A stretch of 39,580 nucleotides of DNA from Phycisphaerae bacterium (GTDB taxonomy: Bacteria > Planctomycetota > Phycisphaerae > Sedimentisphaerales > Anaerobacaceae). Position 1 is the stretch's first letter. Each line of letters begins with the position of its first letter. The position numbers and the translations under genes were made by a program. The notes beneath the pieces were generated by a model, which did no database searches, was not told where the DNA came from, and worked only from the letters and a program-made list of their open reading frames with translations. The stretch lies in NCBI GenBank assembly GCA_030601745.1, contig JAUWBI010000027.1, positions 1 through 39,580 of the forward strand, written 5' to 3'. Positions 7,383-14,653 of the stretch are shown piece by piece.

Positions 7383-7718
7383 TTACTCCTCGATTTCCAC
7401 CACATAAATTCCTTGATAGCCCCGCATCCTGAATGGCTCAATTCTTCTTATATCATCCAGGACCCATGCCCATGCGCCGGAACGCCATTTGCACCGGGCT
7501 GCACTTTCATCCTGAACATTCATTGGCCGGCAATCGACAACGTTCACGATGCAAAGGGCATAACCTGATAATAGGCCCGGGATTTCCGGCTTCTTGGTTG
7601 AGACTATTAGCAGATCTCCCCTGTGACTTGTCGGCCAGTTTCGGGTCTCGATAGTTTTTGAACCCTGTGCGATCATCGATGCCCAGGGCTGATGCAGTGA
7701 TATTGCTTTTATTTTCAT
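7383..7718 (-). CDS. ASCH-domain protein
   Basis: 111 residues, one domain. The opening KAISLHQPWASMIAQGSKTI and ETRNWPT-HRGDLLIV are hallmarks of the ASCH (PUA-like) fold, which binds RNA or modified nucleosides; some members hydrolyse acetylated cytidine. The C-terminus (WAWVLDDIRRIEPF-RGYQGIY) also fits ASCH ends. The ATG overlaps the stop of the PP-loop gene by 4 bp, so the two are coupled. A role in handling modified nucleic acid is an inference from family and neighbours. Confidence 0.85.
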   Translation of the reverse strand: MKIKAISLHQPWASMIAQGSKTIETRNWPTSHRGDLLIVSTKKPEIPGLLSGYALCIVNVVDCRPMNVQDESAARCKWRSGAWAWVLDDIRRIEPFRMRGYQGIYVVEIEE

Positions 7719-8431
7719 TTGCTCAGTTTGTAAAAAAACATTTGTCTATCTTCGTCTGCAAAACGGCGATCCAAATCATGTACTGTTTTGTAATCTTTGA
7801 AGCCCCCGTTTTTGTCTATGCGAGAATCCATATCCAGCATTCGCTGCCATAATTCAGGAAATTGTTTGCGAAGTTTGCGGAGGTCACTCATTCGCTGTAA
7901 TGGACAGCAAAAACACGACACTCTTCTATAGACATCATAAAGGCCGCTCCAGTGATATCCCCGTTTTCGGCAATACTGCAATGCCATGTCTTCCGTAATA
8001 TCCCATTCAATCAACGGGAACCGTAAGTTCCGCCGGCGCTTGACTATTTCTTTCGATTGGCGCTCCGCTTCATCGGCAGCATAGCCTATACATTGAACCC
8101 AAGGTTTGTGCTGATTAGCATACTTATTGATTGCATTAAACTTTTCACGGGTACACCACCGCCGTATTGGTGACGGCCAGGAATAGCCCCTGCGATCCGT
8201 GAGAGGCCTTTCAATCATCCAATATTCAAAAGAGAGTGTCGGTTTCAGTCGCACAATCTTGATCCCGGTTCGTTCCTCAAGTAAATCTATATGATCAAGC
8301 ATCTGCGGAAATTCCCAGCCAGTATCAAAAAACACGACTGAATGAATCGGCTCGCCCCTCTCCAACATCATCAATAAAAGAGCTGTCGAGTCCTTTCCTC
8401 CGCTTAAGCTAACTATTTGATTTTGCTCCAT
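7715..8431 (-). CDS. PAPS-reductase-family PP-loop enzyme
   Basis: 238 residues from the ATG at 8431. The PP-loop SGGKDST lies at residues 10-16, the fold continues with VVFFDTGWEFPQ, and Cys residues occur in RRWCTREK and SCFCCPLQ, as in the phage PAPS reductase/DndC-like group. These proteins activate substrates as adenylates; true sulfate reduction is unlikely in a phage, and sulfur insertion into nucleic acid or a similar modification is a better guess. A longer in-frame start (8512) would overlap the radical SAM gene by 64 bp; 8431 lies 17 bp after that gene's stop. Stop overlaps the ASCH start. Confidence 0.85.
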   Translation of the reverse strand: MEQNQIVSLSGGKDSTALLLMMLERGEPIHSVVFFDTGWEFPQMLDHIDLLEERTGIKIVRLKPTLSFEYWMIERPLTDRRGYSWPSPIRRWCTREKFNAINKYANQHKPWVQCIGYAADEAERQSKEIVKRRRNLRFPLIEWDITEDMALQYCRKRGYHWSGLYDVYRRVSCFCCPLQRMSDLRKLRKQFPELWQRMLDMDSRIDKNGGFKDYKTVHDLDRRFADEDRQMFFYKLSK

Positions 8432-8448
8432 AAGTCGACCTATCGTTC

Positions 8449-9339
8449 TCAACTTTTCCAGCCACAGCCGGCTTCTTCCTGTTTTAAAACCCGCTGACGA
8501 TAATTCGACCACGTGGCCGTTTTGAAAATCTTTTTATTATTCACATACCGTGCCAGCGATCTCTGATACAAATCCTTCCGGTCAATAGGCATCACAAACG
8601 GATCGATACCCAAATTCCGCAAAGTTTCAACTCGATACAAATCTTCTTCCTTCGTCGATGCGTATCCGATCAGAACGTAGCACATCAGCTGATATGGTTT
8701 GATGTATTTGACCAGACACTTTATGCCGGCCAGGACCTTCTGTTCATCCCCCGTCACATCCCATGCGAATTTTATCCGCTTAAAATGGCGCAACTGAGAT
8801 AGACGATATGCCTGAATTTCCTTAATAATCCGAATATCAATCCCCTGGAAATCACAGGGAAATTTTAAGGACCGTAAACAATTTATCGCCTCCGCCCATT
8901 CCGGATTGGCAAAAAAGTTGTTATCGCACACGACCACATATTCAGTCAGCGGGTTTAGATTCTTAACTGGGACCGGATGGATCGGGCCTTCCTTTTCTGG
9001 CACAACGCACCAGGGACATTTCCGGGGACAGCCCCTCGAAAACCACAAAAAAGATTTGCGACATTCCGGGTAGATGCTGTAATCAAGATTGCAATTTTCA
9101 ATCGCCCGGGAAAGCCGGGAATGAACATCAAACCCTGTACCACCACAAATCACATCGCGTGGAACATCCGACTTGTCCGTATAGTCAAACAGGGAGCTGC
9201 AGAAAACCACGTCGAACTGTCTATGTGTGATGGGACTCCACCATTCCACGATGTCACCCTGCCGCTTATAATAAGTCGCAATCTGCATATAAGCCGTGTT
9301 GAAAATTTTTGGTTCGATGTCAATTAAACCGACTTTCAT
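8449..9339 (-). CDS. radical SAM protein
   Basis: 296 residues. C104-PRK-C108-PW-C111 binds the [4Fe-4S] cluster, inside SRGCPRKCPWCVVPEKEG, a form common in phage radical SAM proteins. Before it, residues 1-95 resemble a short cobalamin-like or lead-in Rossmann region (MKVGLIDIEPKIFNTA, CGGTGF). Downstream elements VVVCDNNFFANPEW and FQGIDIRII fit the barrel. ATG at 9339 follows AGGGA. It directly precedes the PP-loop enzyme, pointing to a shared pathway. The substrate is unknown; the cluster motif is certain. Confidence 0.88.
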   Translation of the reverse strand: MKVGLIDIEPKIFNTAYMQIATYYKRQGDIVEWWSPITHRQFDVVFCSSLFDYTDKSDVPRDVICGGTGFDVHSRLSRAIENCNLDYSIYPECRKSFLWFSRGCPRKCPWCVVPEKEGPIHPVPVKNLNPLTEYVVVCDNNFFANPEWAEAINCLRSLKFPCDFQGIDIRIIKEIQAYRLSQLRHFKRIKFAWDVTGDEQKVLAGIKCLVKYIKPYQLMCYVLIGYASTKEEDLYRVETLRNLGIDPFVMPIDRKDLYQRSLARYVNNKKIFKTATWSNYRQRVLKQEEAGCGWKS

Positions 9340-9356
9340 TCGCTTCCCTGCTGACG

Positions 9357-9587
9357 TTACTTTTCCGATATTATTTTTTCCCGCTTCAGGGTTGCAATGC
9401 CAATCGCTGGCCCGATCAATTTTTGGGTTTCATCCGGATCATGTTCTATCTGGTCAAGCTGCCACCTGTCATCGCCGGCCGGCAGATACTCAGTGACGTC
9501 TCTTTTGAAACCCACAAACTGTCCATCCTTGATCAACCGAAAATATTTAGGATTTTTCATCTTTTCACCATTCATCTCAATTTTCAT
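9357..9587 (-). CDS. small hypothetical protein
   Basis: 76 residues, charged, no recognised domain. Starts at 9587, 9575 or 9560 are all in frame; none has a strong ribosome site (a weak GGTG precedes 9560). It is the first leftward gene after the attP region, so the early promoter should lie in 9588-9868 or within the attP stretch, but I see no convincing leftward promoter there. Confidence 0.5.
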   Translation of the reverse strand: MKIEMNGEKMKNPKYFRLIKDGQFVGFKRDVTEYLPAGDDRWQLDQIEHDPDETQKLIGPAIGIATLKREKIISEK

Positions 9588-9811
9588 TCCCGGCGATTAG
9601 CCAAACCCTGCGTTTTCATGCGCACCGTGATGGCCAGTCCCACCCACACAAAATCGCCAGTCAATCGAGAGATACACAAAAACTATTTGCCGGCAGGCAG
9701 GAACTTTACCTGTGACGAAACCAGGACACTGGGGCTCCCGGGGCCCACCGTACAGTCAATACGGTATACCGCTCTTCGAACCTGTCGCTGCCGTCACCGT
9801 TAAAAAATTAC
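9588..9811. other. non-coding stretch left of attP, with a dyad
   Basis: No gene is supported here. The only clear structure is an inverted repeat, ACCGTA (9747-9752) and TACGGT (9760-9765) around a 7-base spacer, beside a GC-rich run. It could be a protein-binding site near attP or an operator for leftward transcription; this is inference. Confidence 0.35.
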
Positions 9812-9840
9812 TTGCGATTTACGAACTGATTTGGTAGAAT
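9812..9840 (+). promoter_or_regulatory. sigma70-type promoter for the tRNA fragment and int
   Basis: TTGCGA at 9812-9817 and TAGAAT at 9835-9840 are separated by 17 bases, near consensus. Transcription would begin about 9847, 22 nt before the tRNA 5' end, and run into int. Confidence 0.6.
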
Positions 9841-9847
9841 GTGGTGT

Positions 9848-9952
9848 GTTTCAGAAATGTGAAAATTCGCGGGTGTAGCTCAGCGGTAAAGTGTCAGCTT
9901 CCCAAGCTGACCACCTCTCCTTTTTGAGTAAATCATCGATTATTTCTGAAAC
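9848..9952. repeat. 11-bp inverted repeat flanking the tRNA fragment
   Basis: GTTTCAGAAAT at 9848-9858 is the exact reverse complement of ATTTCTGAAAC at 9942-9952. The arms enclose the whole tRNA-like segment with about 83 bases between them, so they may be integrase or excisionase arm sites, or pair in the leader RNA. Confidence 0.6.
9869..9910 (+). other. attP: 5' half of a tRNA-Gly(CCC) gene
   Basis: The sequence from GCGGGTGTAGCTCAGCGGTA onward matches the 5' half of bacterial tRNA-Gly: acceptor strand, D-arm and a complete anticodon arm (TCAGC, loop TTCCCAA, GCTGA; anticodon CCC). It then departs abruptly; no variable loop, T-arm or 3' acceptor strand follows. The D-stem closing strand is AAGT instead of the usual GAGC, weakening it. 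The break at the anticodon arm marks where the crossover core should lie. On integration the host's 3' half would be joined to this phage-borne 5' half. Confidence 0.75.
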
Positions 9953-9998
9953 TTTCCGGGCATCTTGTTCGTATAACATTAATAGGGGAGGGGAAAAA

Positions 9999-10856
9999 GT
10001 GAGAGCTCGCTTGTTACAATGGCGGGCACGGATGCTCTTCGAGGAGGCAACCACCGGATGGCTCAGCTATAATCGGCGTCATAAACCTCGCACACAAATC
10101 CATTATAAAATGGTCATCGAACGATTTATCGCCTTTGCCCCGGTTTATGCCGCCGACCTCAAGGCCCAACACATCGAACGTTATATCGAGCATGTTCTGG
10201 AAAAATATATCAACAGAACCGCCAACGCACATCTTACCGCCCTGAAAAGCTTCTGCCGCTGGCTGACCGAATATTACGATCTGCCAAATCCCTGCCTGAA
10301 AATTAAGATGCTCGATGAGGACCCGCCGCAAGTGCGGGTGCTCAATGACCGGGAATACCAGAAGGTCCTCGCTGTGTGCAAGCCCAATGAATGGGATGTG
10401 ATCTGTTTTCTCTTTCATACGGGTCTGCGCAGCAACGAATTTCAGCAGTTGACCTGGGCCAACATTACCCATGACCGGCACTTCATAAACCTGACCGGCA
10501 AGGGCCGTCGGCAGCGACTGATACCACTCAATAAAACCTGCCAAGAAATTCTTGACCGGTTTCCCCAAAAGCCCGGTTCTACCACGATTGAATTTTCAAA
10601 GAGCTATAAATCAAGAGGCAGTCTCTATCGCCTTTGTAAAAAACTTGCCAGGCACGCCGGGATACCGCGGTTCGGACCGCATGCGATCCGGCACTATTTC
10701 AGCACGGCCCTGTACAGAAAAGGCATCCCCGTCCAGTTCATTAGCATTTGCCTCGGCCACGCAGATACCAAGACGACAGAAAAAATCTACATCCATCTCT
10801 GGCCGCCGAAAGATTTGTTGGGTGTTACTGATTGTCTCGATAATATTCATCAATAG
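9999..10856 (+). CDS. int: tyrosine-family site-specific integrase
   Basis: 285 residues from the GTG at 9999, which follows a strong AGGGGAGGGG; a longer reading from 9891 begins inside the tRNA fragment and is rejected. Residues 10-100 form the SAM-like core-binding domain. The catalytic set is complete: R144 (TGLRSNE), K168 (GKGR), H228 and R231 (HAIRHYF), H254 (LGHAD) and Y264 (EKIYIH). It would catalyse recombination between attP, just upstream, and the host tRNA-Gly gene. It is the only large plus-strand gene. No excisionase was recognised. Confidence 0.95.
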   Translation: MRARLLQWRARMLFEEATTGWLSYNRRHKPRTQIHYKMVIERFIAFAPVYAADLKAQHIERYIEHVLEKYINRTANAHLTALKSFCRWLTEYYDLPNPCLKIKMLDEDPPQVRVLNDREYQKVLAVCKPNEWDVICFLFHTGLRSNEFQQLTWANITHDRHFINLTGKGRRQRLIPLNKTCQEILDRFPQKPGSTTIEFSKSYKSRGSLYRLCKKLARHAGIPRFGPHAIRHYFSTALYRKGIPVQFISICLGHADTKTTEKIYIHLWPPKDLLGVTDCLDNIHQ

Positions 10857-10861
10857 ATTCT

Positions 10862-11089
10862 TCACTTATGTCTAAATGAACTATGTGAACCGAATTTTTT
10901 CGTTCGTCCACTACCAACCGTCCACACACTACCGCCTCCATCATATCCACTTCCACTACCGCTTCCAAGACTGCCATTTCCTCCAGCAGGGCCTCCGAGA
11001 ACAGCAATCACAACACTACAAACAAAAAGAACTGTACCACCAATACCAGCTACAATTTTAGTTACCTTCCAAATCTTTTTCCAGTTCAT
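10862..11089 (-). CDS. small membrane protein with Gly-rich tail
   Basis: 75 residues starting MNWKKIWKVTKIVAGIGGTV. One membrane segment (about residues 12-33) is followed by a Gly/Ser-rich tail (residues 34-60) and a basic end. The ATG at 11089 follows AAAGGAGAGAAG, an excellent ribosome site. It converges on int, ending 5 bp from its stop. A superinfection-exclusion or lysis role is possible but unsupported. A second minus-strand frame, 10825-11007, is also open here and has a more ordinary-looking C-terminus (NSVHIVHLDISEESIDEYY), so a frameshift or wrong frame cannot be excluded. Confidence 0.55.
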   Translation of the reverse strand: MNWKKIWKVTKIVAGIGGTVLFVCSVVIAVLGGPAGGNGSLGSGSGSGYDGGGSVWTVGSGRTKKFGSHSSFRHK

Positions 11090-11138
11090 CTTCTCTCCTT
11101 TTACATCTACCTTTCTATAGGCATCTGGATAAAAATAA

Positions 11139-11230
11139 CAGGGCGAGTTGGACCGAATACTTCGTGCCGAATGCACGCAGAAATCGCCTCGCCCTGAAAA
11201 AATACCGTGCGATTTTCGTATTCGGTCCAA
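11139..11230. promoter_or_regulatory. two interlocked inverted repeats (candidate RNA switch or attenuator)
   Basis: CAGGGCGAG (11139-11147) pairs with CTCGCCCTG (11188-11196), 9 bp. TTGGACCGAATAC (11148-11160) pairs with GTATTCGGTCCAA (11218-11230), 13 bp. The arms alternate A-B-A'-B' with no base between A and B, so both stems can hardly form fully together. A 5-bp hairpin CGTGC/GCACG (11163-11177) and an AAATCGC/GCGATTT pair (11181-11187, 11209-11215) add to it. On the minus strand the GC stem is followed by TTATTTTTATCC, terminator-like. It lies upstream of the small membrane-protein gene. Confidence 0.6.
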
Positions 11231-11529
11231 ATACCATCTCAGAATTCCTTTATTTCAAATTGCCTTAATGCCGACAACTTACCTCTCACGCAGCAGCACC
11301 TCAAGGATTATTTTCAAAAAATCTTCAAAATTATTGAGATTTTGCATATATCGCCCTTTTTGAACAGTTTTCGGCTAAAAGAGTTTTGATTGGCCTACGG
11401 AACAACACCCCACAGCTTCCACCACAGGCCCCCAGTAGCCCCGTGTGTCGATTTTATCGGCCCCGGCCGCATGAATACACCATCTTTCCGCGATTCCGGC
11501 AATTTGTTGGTCGAAATATGCCGTTTTTC

Positions 11530-11557
11530 TTGACTTCCATATTAAAATGGTTAAACT
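11530..11557 (+). promoter_or_regulatory. possible promoter for the basic peptide
   Basis: TTGACT (11530-11535) and TAAACT (11552-11557) with a 16-base spacer, about 80 bp ahead of the peptide start. The -10 is four of six to consensus, so the call is moderate. Confidence 0.35.
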
Positions 11558-11584
11558 AAACAAAGATGGCATACTATCTTCAAA

Positions 11585-11600
11585 GGGGCAAGGAGGCCCC
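11585..11600 (+). promoter_or_regulatory. leader hairpin with AAGGAG loop
   Basis: GGGGC and GCCCC pair around the loop AAGGAG. A GGA in a hairpin loop is the kind of site CsrA-family proteins bind, and this phage encodes a CsrA-like protein. A second GGA lies in the true ribosome site at 11621-11630. The link is inference. Confidence 0.35.
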
Positions 11601-11635
11601 ACTTTAGAATTGAATTAAAAAGAGGAGGTGATTGA

Positions 11636-11734
11636 ATGAAAAGGACGAATCCGAAAGCCAGGACAGACCGAAAACGCAAACGGAAGAATAAACGCAAGCG
11701 TAAACACAGAGTGAGATTTTTTGATACTATTTGA
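11636..11734 (+). CDS. 32-residue highly basic peptide
   Basis: A plus-strand gene of 32 codons starting MKRTNPKARTD and ending RFFDTI. Residues 12-27 are almost all Lys and Arg with single Asn, His and Val. The ATG at 11636 follows AAGAGGAGGTG, one of the best ribosome sites in the window, and a promoter-like pair lies upstream, which argues for a real gene despite its size. Such composition suits nucleic-acid or ribosome binding. It points toward the glycosyltransferase gene on the opposite strand. Function unknown. Confidence 0.5.
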   Translation: MKRTNPKARTDRKRKRKNKRKRKHRVRFFDTI

Positions 11735-11757
11735 TGATAAGCTCATTGAGAAACTTC

Positions 11758-13611
11758 TTATTTAATTAACTCAATAATCTGTTCATACCACAATTCAGGT
11801 CTGAAAATTTCAATTGCCTGTCTACGAGCCGCCTGGCCTTTTATTTGCAAGGTTTTGCTATCCAGCGAATGAAACAAATCTATTATCTCATCATGGCTAT
11901 CAATCAACCAGCCGGTTTCGACTGTCACCCTGTCTTTGGCCCCATCTCGATTCTCAGCTATCACCGGTAGACCCGCTGCCATAGCCTCGACTATGACCCG
12001 CGGGCCCTGGTCGGTATATCCTTCCGGCAGCAGATACCAAAAACAGCTGCCACCGCCGAGAAACTCTGCAACGGCTGCCGGCTCTTTCGCAAAAGGGTAA
12101 ACTTTGATTTTATCGGAATTTTTCAACCATGATGGCCCGGGCATGAACCGATAATGGGCCTGCGTCGCAGCCATGATCTTTGAGAGATCAGCTGGGAATT
12201 TATTATCGCCTTGGCTGCTATGTCGAACGATTCGAAGTGGGCCATCATAGTCCGGCTCTACTTTTAAGAATGGTTCCAGATCAACGGCTGGAGCCAAAAC
12301 GATAGTCTTAAGTTTTGAGTCTTGAGTTTTGAGTTCAAATTGTTCCTTCAAAGAAGTTGACAAAAACAGATATTTGTCCCAGCCTTTGGTCCAAGGCACC
12401 TGACCGGCCTTGCCGAGTTTATAAGTCAGGGCCATAACTTTGCGTTTCGCCTGTAAACGACCAAAAATCTCGAATTGCTGCTGGTCAAAATTAAAGACCA
12501 TGTCCGAGGCGTAAAACAGCAAGATATCACACGGCCGGCTGATGTGATTGGTAATCACAACCTGCTCGGGTAATGCCTTCTCAAAGTCACTGCAAATTTG
12601 ATTAGCAGAAGAGATCTCGACCCTCCAGTTATTCTCACAAAACATGCGGGCGATTTGCAATACCGACCGCTCAGCTCCACCCAGACATTTGGCATTGGTT
12701 ATGATCCTGATAAGCGGCCGCTTGTGGGCCAACTCAACCCGGCCGTTTGATTTTGTCAGCACACCACCTTCATAATATAATTTCACTGCATCGACTACAT
12801 GATCAACCCGGACCATGTCCATACAGCGGGCGATATCGCCTATTCGATTTTCACAAGCCGTGATAGAATTGTGCCAGCAGGCCTGCCTGGCTGAACATGG
12901 CAAACAGCCCACCATATCTATGAAACGATGATTGGCATAGCGCTCGAACGTAGTAGGCTCACGAGCCCCAGCCAGGACCACGCATGGTTTGTCGAAGGCC
13001 GCCGCCACGTGCATCAGCGAGCTGATCAGACTGATACAACCCTCGGCGCTATATACTAAGCTGAAGAGCTCCCTGATTTTTGTCTGGTCAACCAGGTCAA
13101 TCACATTCGAACCTCGAAGGCGGTATTGATTATCACGAGCCAGGCCGACTTGGACAAAAGTGATATCGCCAAGGGCACCGACTACCTGCTGCCATCGTTC
13201 TTGATGCCAGCGCTTGGCTGAGAACGGTCCGCAGTCAATGTTGATTACCCAATACGGACCATCTATGAACCGTAGATTCTTTTCGGCATCGGAGAGAAAA
13301 ATTTCCGGCTTAAATAGTCCCTGTTTGATGGGCCCATCCAATTGCTCCTGCAGCGAACAGCGAAAGGCATCTGTGATATGCAGGCCGCTGGTTTTGGAGC
13401 CCCGGGTGACTTTGCCCGGGCCGATCTGATAAGTGGCATCGGGTTTGACCATATTATGGACAATGTGCGGATTATTTTCCCAGATCTCCGGACCAATGGA
13501 TTCAACTGCAATCTGCCAATCCGGATGAGCGGCCTTGAGGTCCCTGATAACGGGTGTGAACATCAGCCGATCTCCGAGCAATGGCTGTGTGTTTTTAAGT
13601 AAAATCTTCAT
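11758..13611 (-). CDS. two-domain glycosyltransferase (GT9 + GT4-like fusion)
   Basis: 617 residues. Residues 1-285 resemble GT9 heptosyltransferases (MKILLKNTQPLLGDRLMFTP start; CISLISSLMHVAAAFDKPCV...AGAREPTTFE acceptor/donor half). Residues 297-617 resemble GT4-type retaining transferases (NAKCLGGAERSVLQIARMF; VIVEAMAAGLPVIAENRDGA, a typical C-terminal donor-binding region). A 14-bp tandem repeat inserts a KTQDSKLKT stretch near residue 430. Both domains are GT-B folds. The gene overlaps the next glycosyltransferase by 4 bp and closes the late leftward run. Likely substrate: a virion or surface glycan (inferred); sugar donor unknown. Confidence 0.85.
   Translation of the reverse strand: MKILLKNTQPLLGDRLMFTPVIRDLKAAHPDWQIAVESIGPEIWENNPHIVHNMVKPDATYQIGPGKVTRGSKTSGLHITDAFRCSLQEQLDGPIKQGLFKPEIFLSDAEKNLRFIDGPYWVINIDCGPFSAKRWHQERWQQVVGALGDITFVQVGLARDNQYRLRGSNVIDLVDQTKIRELFSLVYSAEGCISLISSLMHVAAAFDKPCVVLAGAREPTTFERYANHRFIDMVGCLPCSARQACWHNSITACENRIGDIARCMDMVRVDHVVDAVKLYYEGGVLTKSNGRVELAHKRPLIRIITNAKCLGGAERSVLQIARMFCENNWRVEISSANQICSDFEKALPEQVVITNHISRPCDILLFYASDMVFNFDQQQFEIFGRLQAKRKVMALTYKLGKAGQVPWTKGWDKYLFLSTSLKEQFELKTQDSKLKTIVLAPAVDLEPFLKVEPDYDGPLRIVRHSSQGDNKFPADLSKIMAATQAHYRFMPGPSWLKNSDKIKVYPFAKEPAAVAEFLGGGSCFWYLLPEGYTDQGPRVIVEAMAAGLPVIAENRDGAKDRVTVETGWLIDSHDEIIDLFHSLDSKTLQIKGQAARRQAIEIFRPELWYEQIIELIK
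12304..12335. repeat. 14-bp tandem repeat inside the glycosyltransferase gene
   Basis: AGTCTTAAGTTTTG is followed by AGTCTTGAGTTTTG and then AGTT. The frame stays open and adds a short Lys/Gln/Ser-rich loop. Looks like an inserted minisatellite. Confidence 0.7.
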
Positions 13612-14129
13612 TCCGGATTTGCCCTATACCAATGATAAACGTATAAGCCCTTTATCAGAAATAAACGATATCCCTCGCATTTCAACCTTCCACAATAGTC
13701 ATTGTCACAACCAATATGTTTTCTCTCAGAAAAACCTCCTACCTTTTGCCAGGCTTCTTTGTGTGTTATGAAAACCAGGGCACTTGGCGAAAATGGCGAT
13801 TCGGTTATATCTATAATTTCATTTCCACTTTGATCGTATACTTGCCGGGCCATTTTTTTGTGATAACGTATGTCATGATTGTTCCGGTCCACACCCGGCT
13901 GTTTTTGCAATTGACATCCGATCCGATTGGTAACGCAGGTTATAAAGCCCGCCTTCTTTCCCAGCCTATCTATAGCATCTACAAATAATTCGTACCAGCC
14001 AGCATTGGCAAAATAGATATCATGATCCATGAATCCTACCCAGCCATTAAGCTCGTTCATGATGCGATTATAGGCAATACCTACATTTTGATTGATCACA
14101 TACGGAACCGTCATTATCAAATCTGCCAT
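13608..14129 (-). CDS. GT-A fold glycosyltransferase-like protein
   Basis: 173 residues, short for the family. NVGIAYNRIMNELNGWVGFM with DHD-IYF gives the DxD-type metal/nucleotide-sugar site; SALVFITHKEAWQKVGGFSE and GCDNDYCGRLKCEGYRLFL match the second half of family-2-like transferases. The usual N-terminal beta strand that opens the fold is nearly absent, so the donor site may be incomplete. It overlaps the methyltransferase upstream by 13 bp and the fused transferase downstream by 4 bp. Probably acts with them; the sugar is unknown. Confidence 0.75.
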   Translation of the reverse strand: MADLIMTVPYVINQNVGIAYNRIMNELNGWVGFMDHDIYFANAGWYELFVDAIDRLGKKAGFITCVTNRIGCQLQKQPGVDRNNHDIRYHKKMARQVYDQSGNEIIDITESPFSPSALVFITHKEAWQKVGGFSERKHIGCDNDYCGRLKCEGYRLFLIKGLYVYHWYRANPE

Positions 14130-14650
14130 GCCAATAGCCCTCTTTTACCTTTTGGTCCTGAGTAGGCAACTTCCTTAACCAAGTTTTTGTCCGTTTCTAA
14201 TATGATATCGATTGCCTTTTTGACGCTCGTAAATTCACAATCATGGAGCGCGATAATCCCATTCTTTCTTACGTATTTTCTAAAAAAGTGATAATCCACC
14301 AATACCCAGCGTGTATTGTGATTGCCGTCGATGAGTAGAAAATCTATCGGAAGCTCAATGAGGTCCATATCTATCCAGGGAGAGCTCTGTTCCAATTTCG
14401 TGATATAATCTTCCAAACCCAGCTCGTGAATATTGTTGTTCAAAATGTCTGAAGGTGTTGGATCAATACTAAAAACATGACCTCCTATCTTTTTTACCGC
14501 CAATCCCAATGTCATAGTAGAACAGCCGTCCCACGCCCCGATTTCGACTATTGATTTCGGTCTGTATTTTCTCACAAGCTGGTCCAGGAGCTCCAGCTCC
14601 CACCAATACATCCTGTCTCCGCCGCGTGCGGCAATTTCAACAAAATCCAT
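14117..14650 (-). CDS. class I SAM-dependent methyltransferase (Methyltransf_24 type)
   Basis: 177 residues. KSIVEIGAWDGCSTMTLGLA is motif I, VFSIDPTP the acidic loop, DFLLIDGNHNTRWVLVDYHF and GIIALHDCE complete a Rossmann methyltransferase of the kind found in glycan and antibiotic tailoring (CmcI-like). O-methylation of a sugar in the same cassette is a reasonable inference. It lies 3 bp after a second methyltransferase and overlaps the glycosyltransferase downstream. Confidence 0.8.
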   Translation of the reverse strand: MDFVEIAARGGDRMYWWELELLDQLVRKYRPKSIVEIGAWDGCSTMTLGLAVKKIGGHVFSIDPTPSDILNNNIHELGLEDYITKLEQSSPWIDMDLIELPIDFLLIDGNHNTRWVLVDYHFFRKYVRKNGIIALHDCEFTSVKKAIDIILETDKNLVKEVAYSGPKGKRGLLAWQI

Positions 14651-14653
14651 CTC

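Larger units (their letters stand above)
11090..11635. other. mostly non-coding stretch between membrane-protein gene and basic peptide
   Basis: It holds the interlocked inverted repeats (11139-11230), a weak hairpin near 11324-11349, a promoter-like pair (11530-11557) and a GGGGC/GCCCC hairpin (11585-11600). A minus-strand frame at 11375-11572 (65 residues, MPSLFSLTILIWKSRKTAYF onward) is open but has only a weak ribosome site; I consider it doubtful. Confidence 0.5.

Noticed and set aside
9869-9945. Complete tRNA-Gly gene
   Set aside because: Only the 5' half to the anticodon arm is present; T-arm and 3' acceptor strand are missing.
10014-10568. 184-residue minus-strand frame opposite int
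   Set aside because: Antisense of the integrase catalytic and binding domains, without a ribosome site.
11375-11572. 65-residue minus-strand frame
   Set aside because: Weak ribosome site, no recognised family and no coupling with neighbours; kept only as doubtful.
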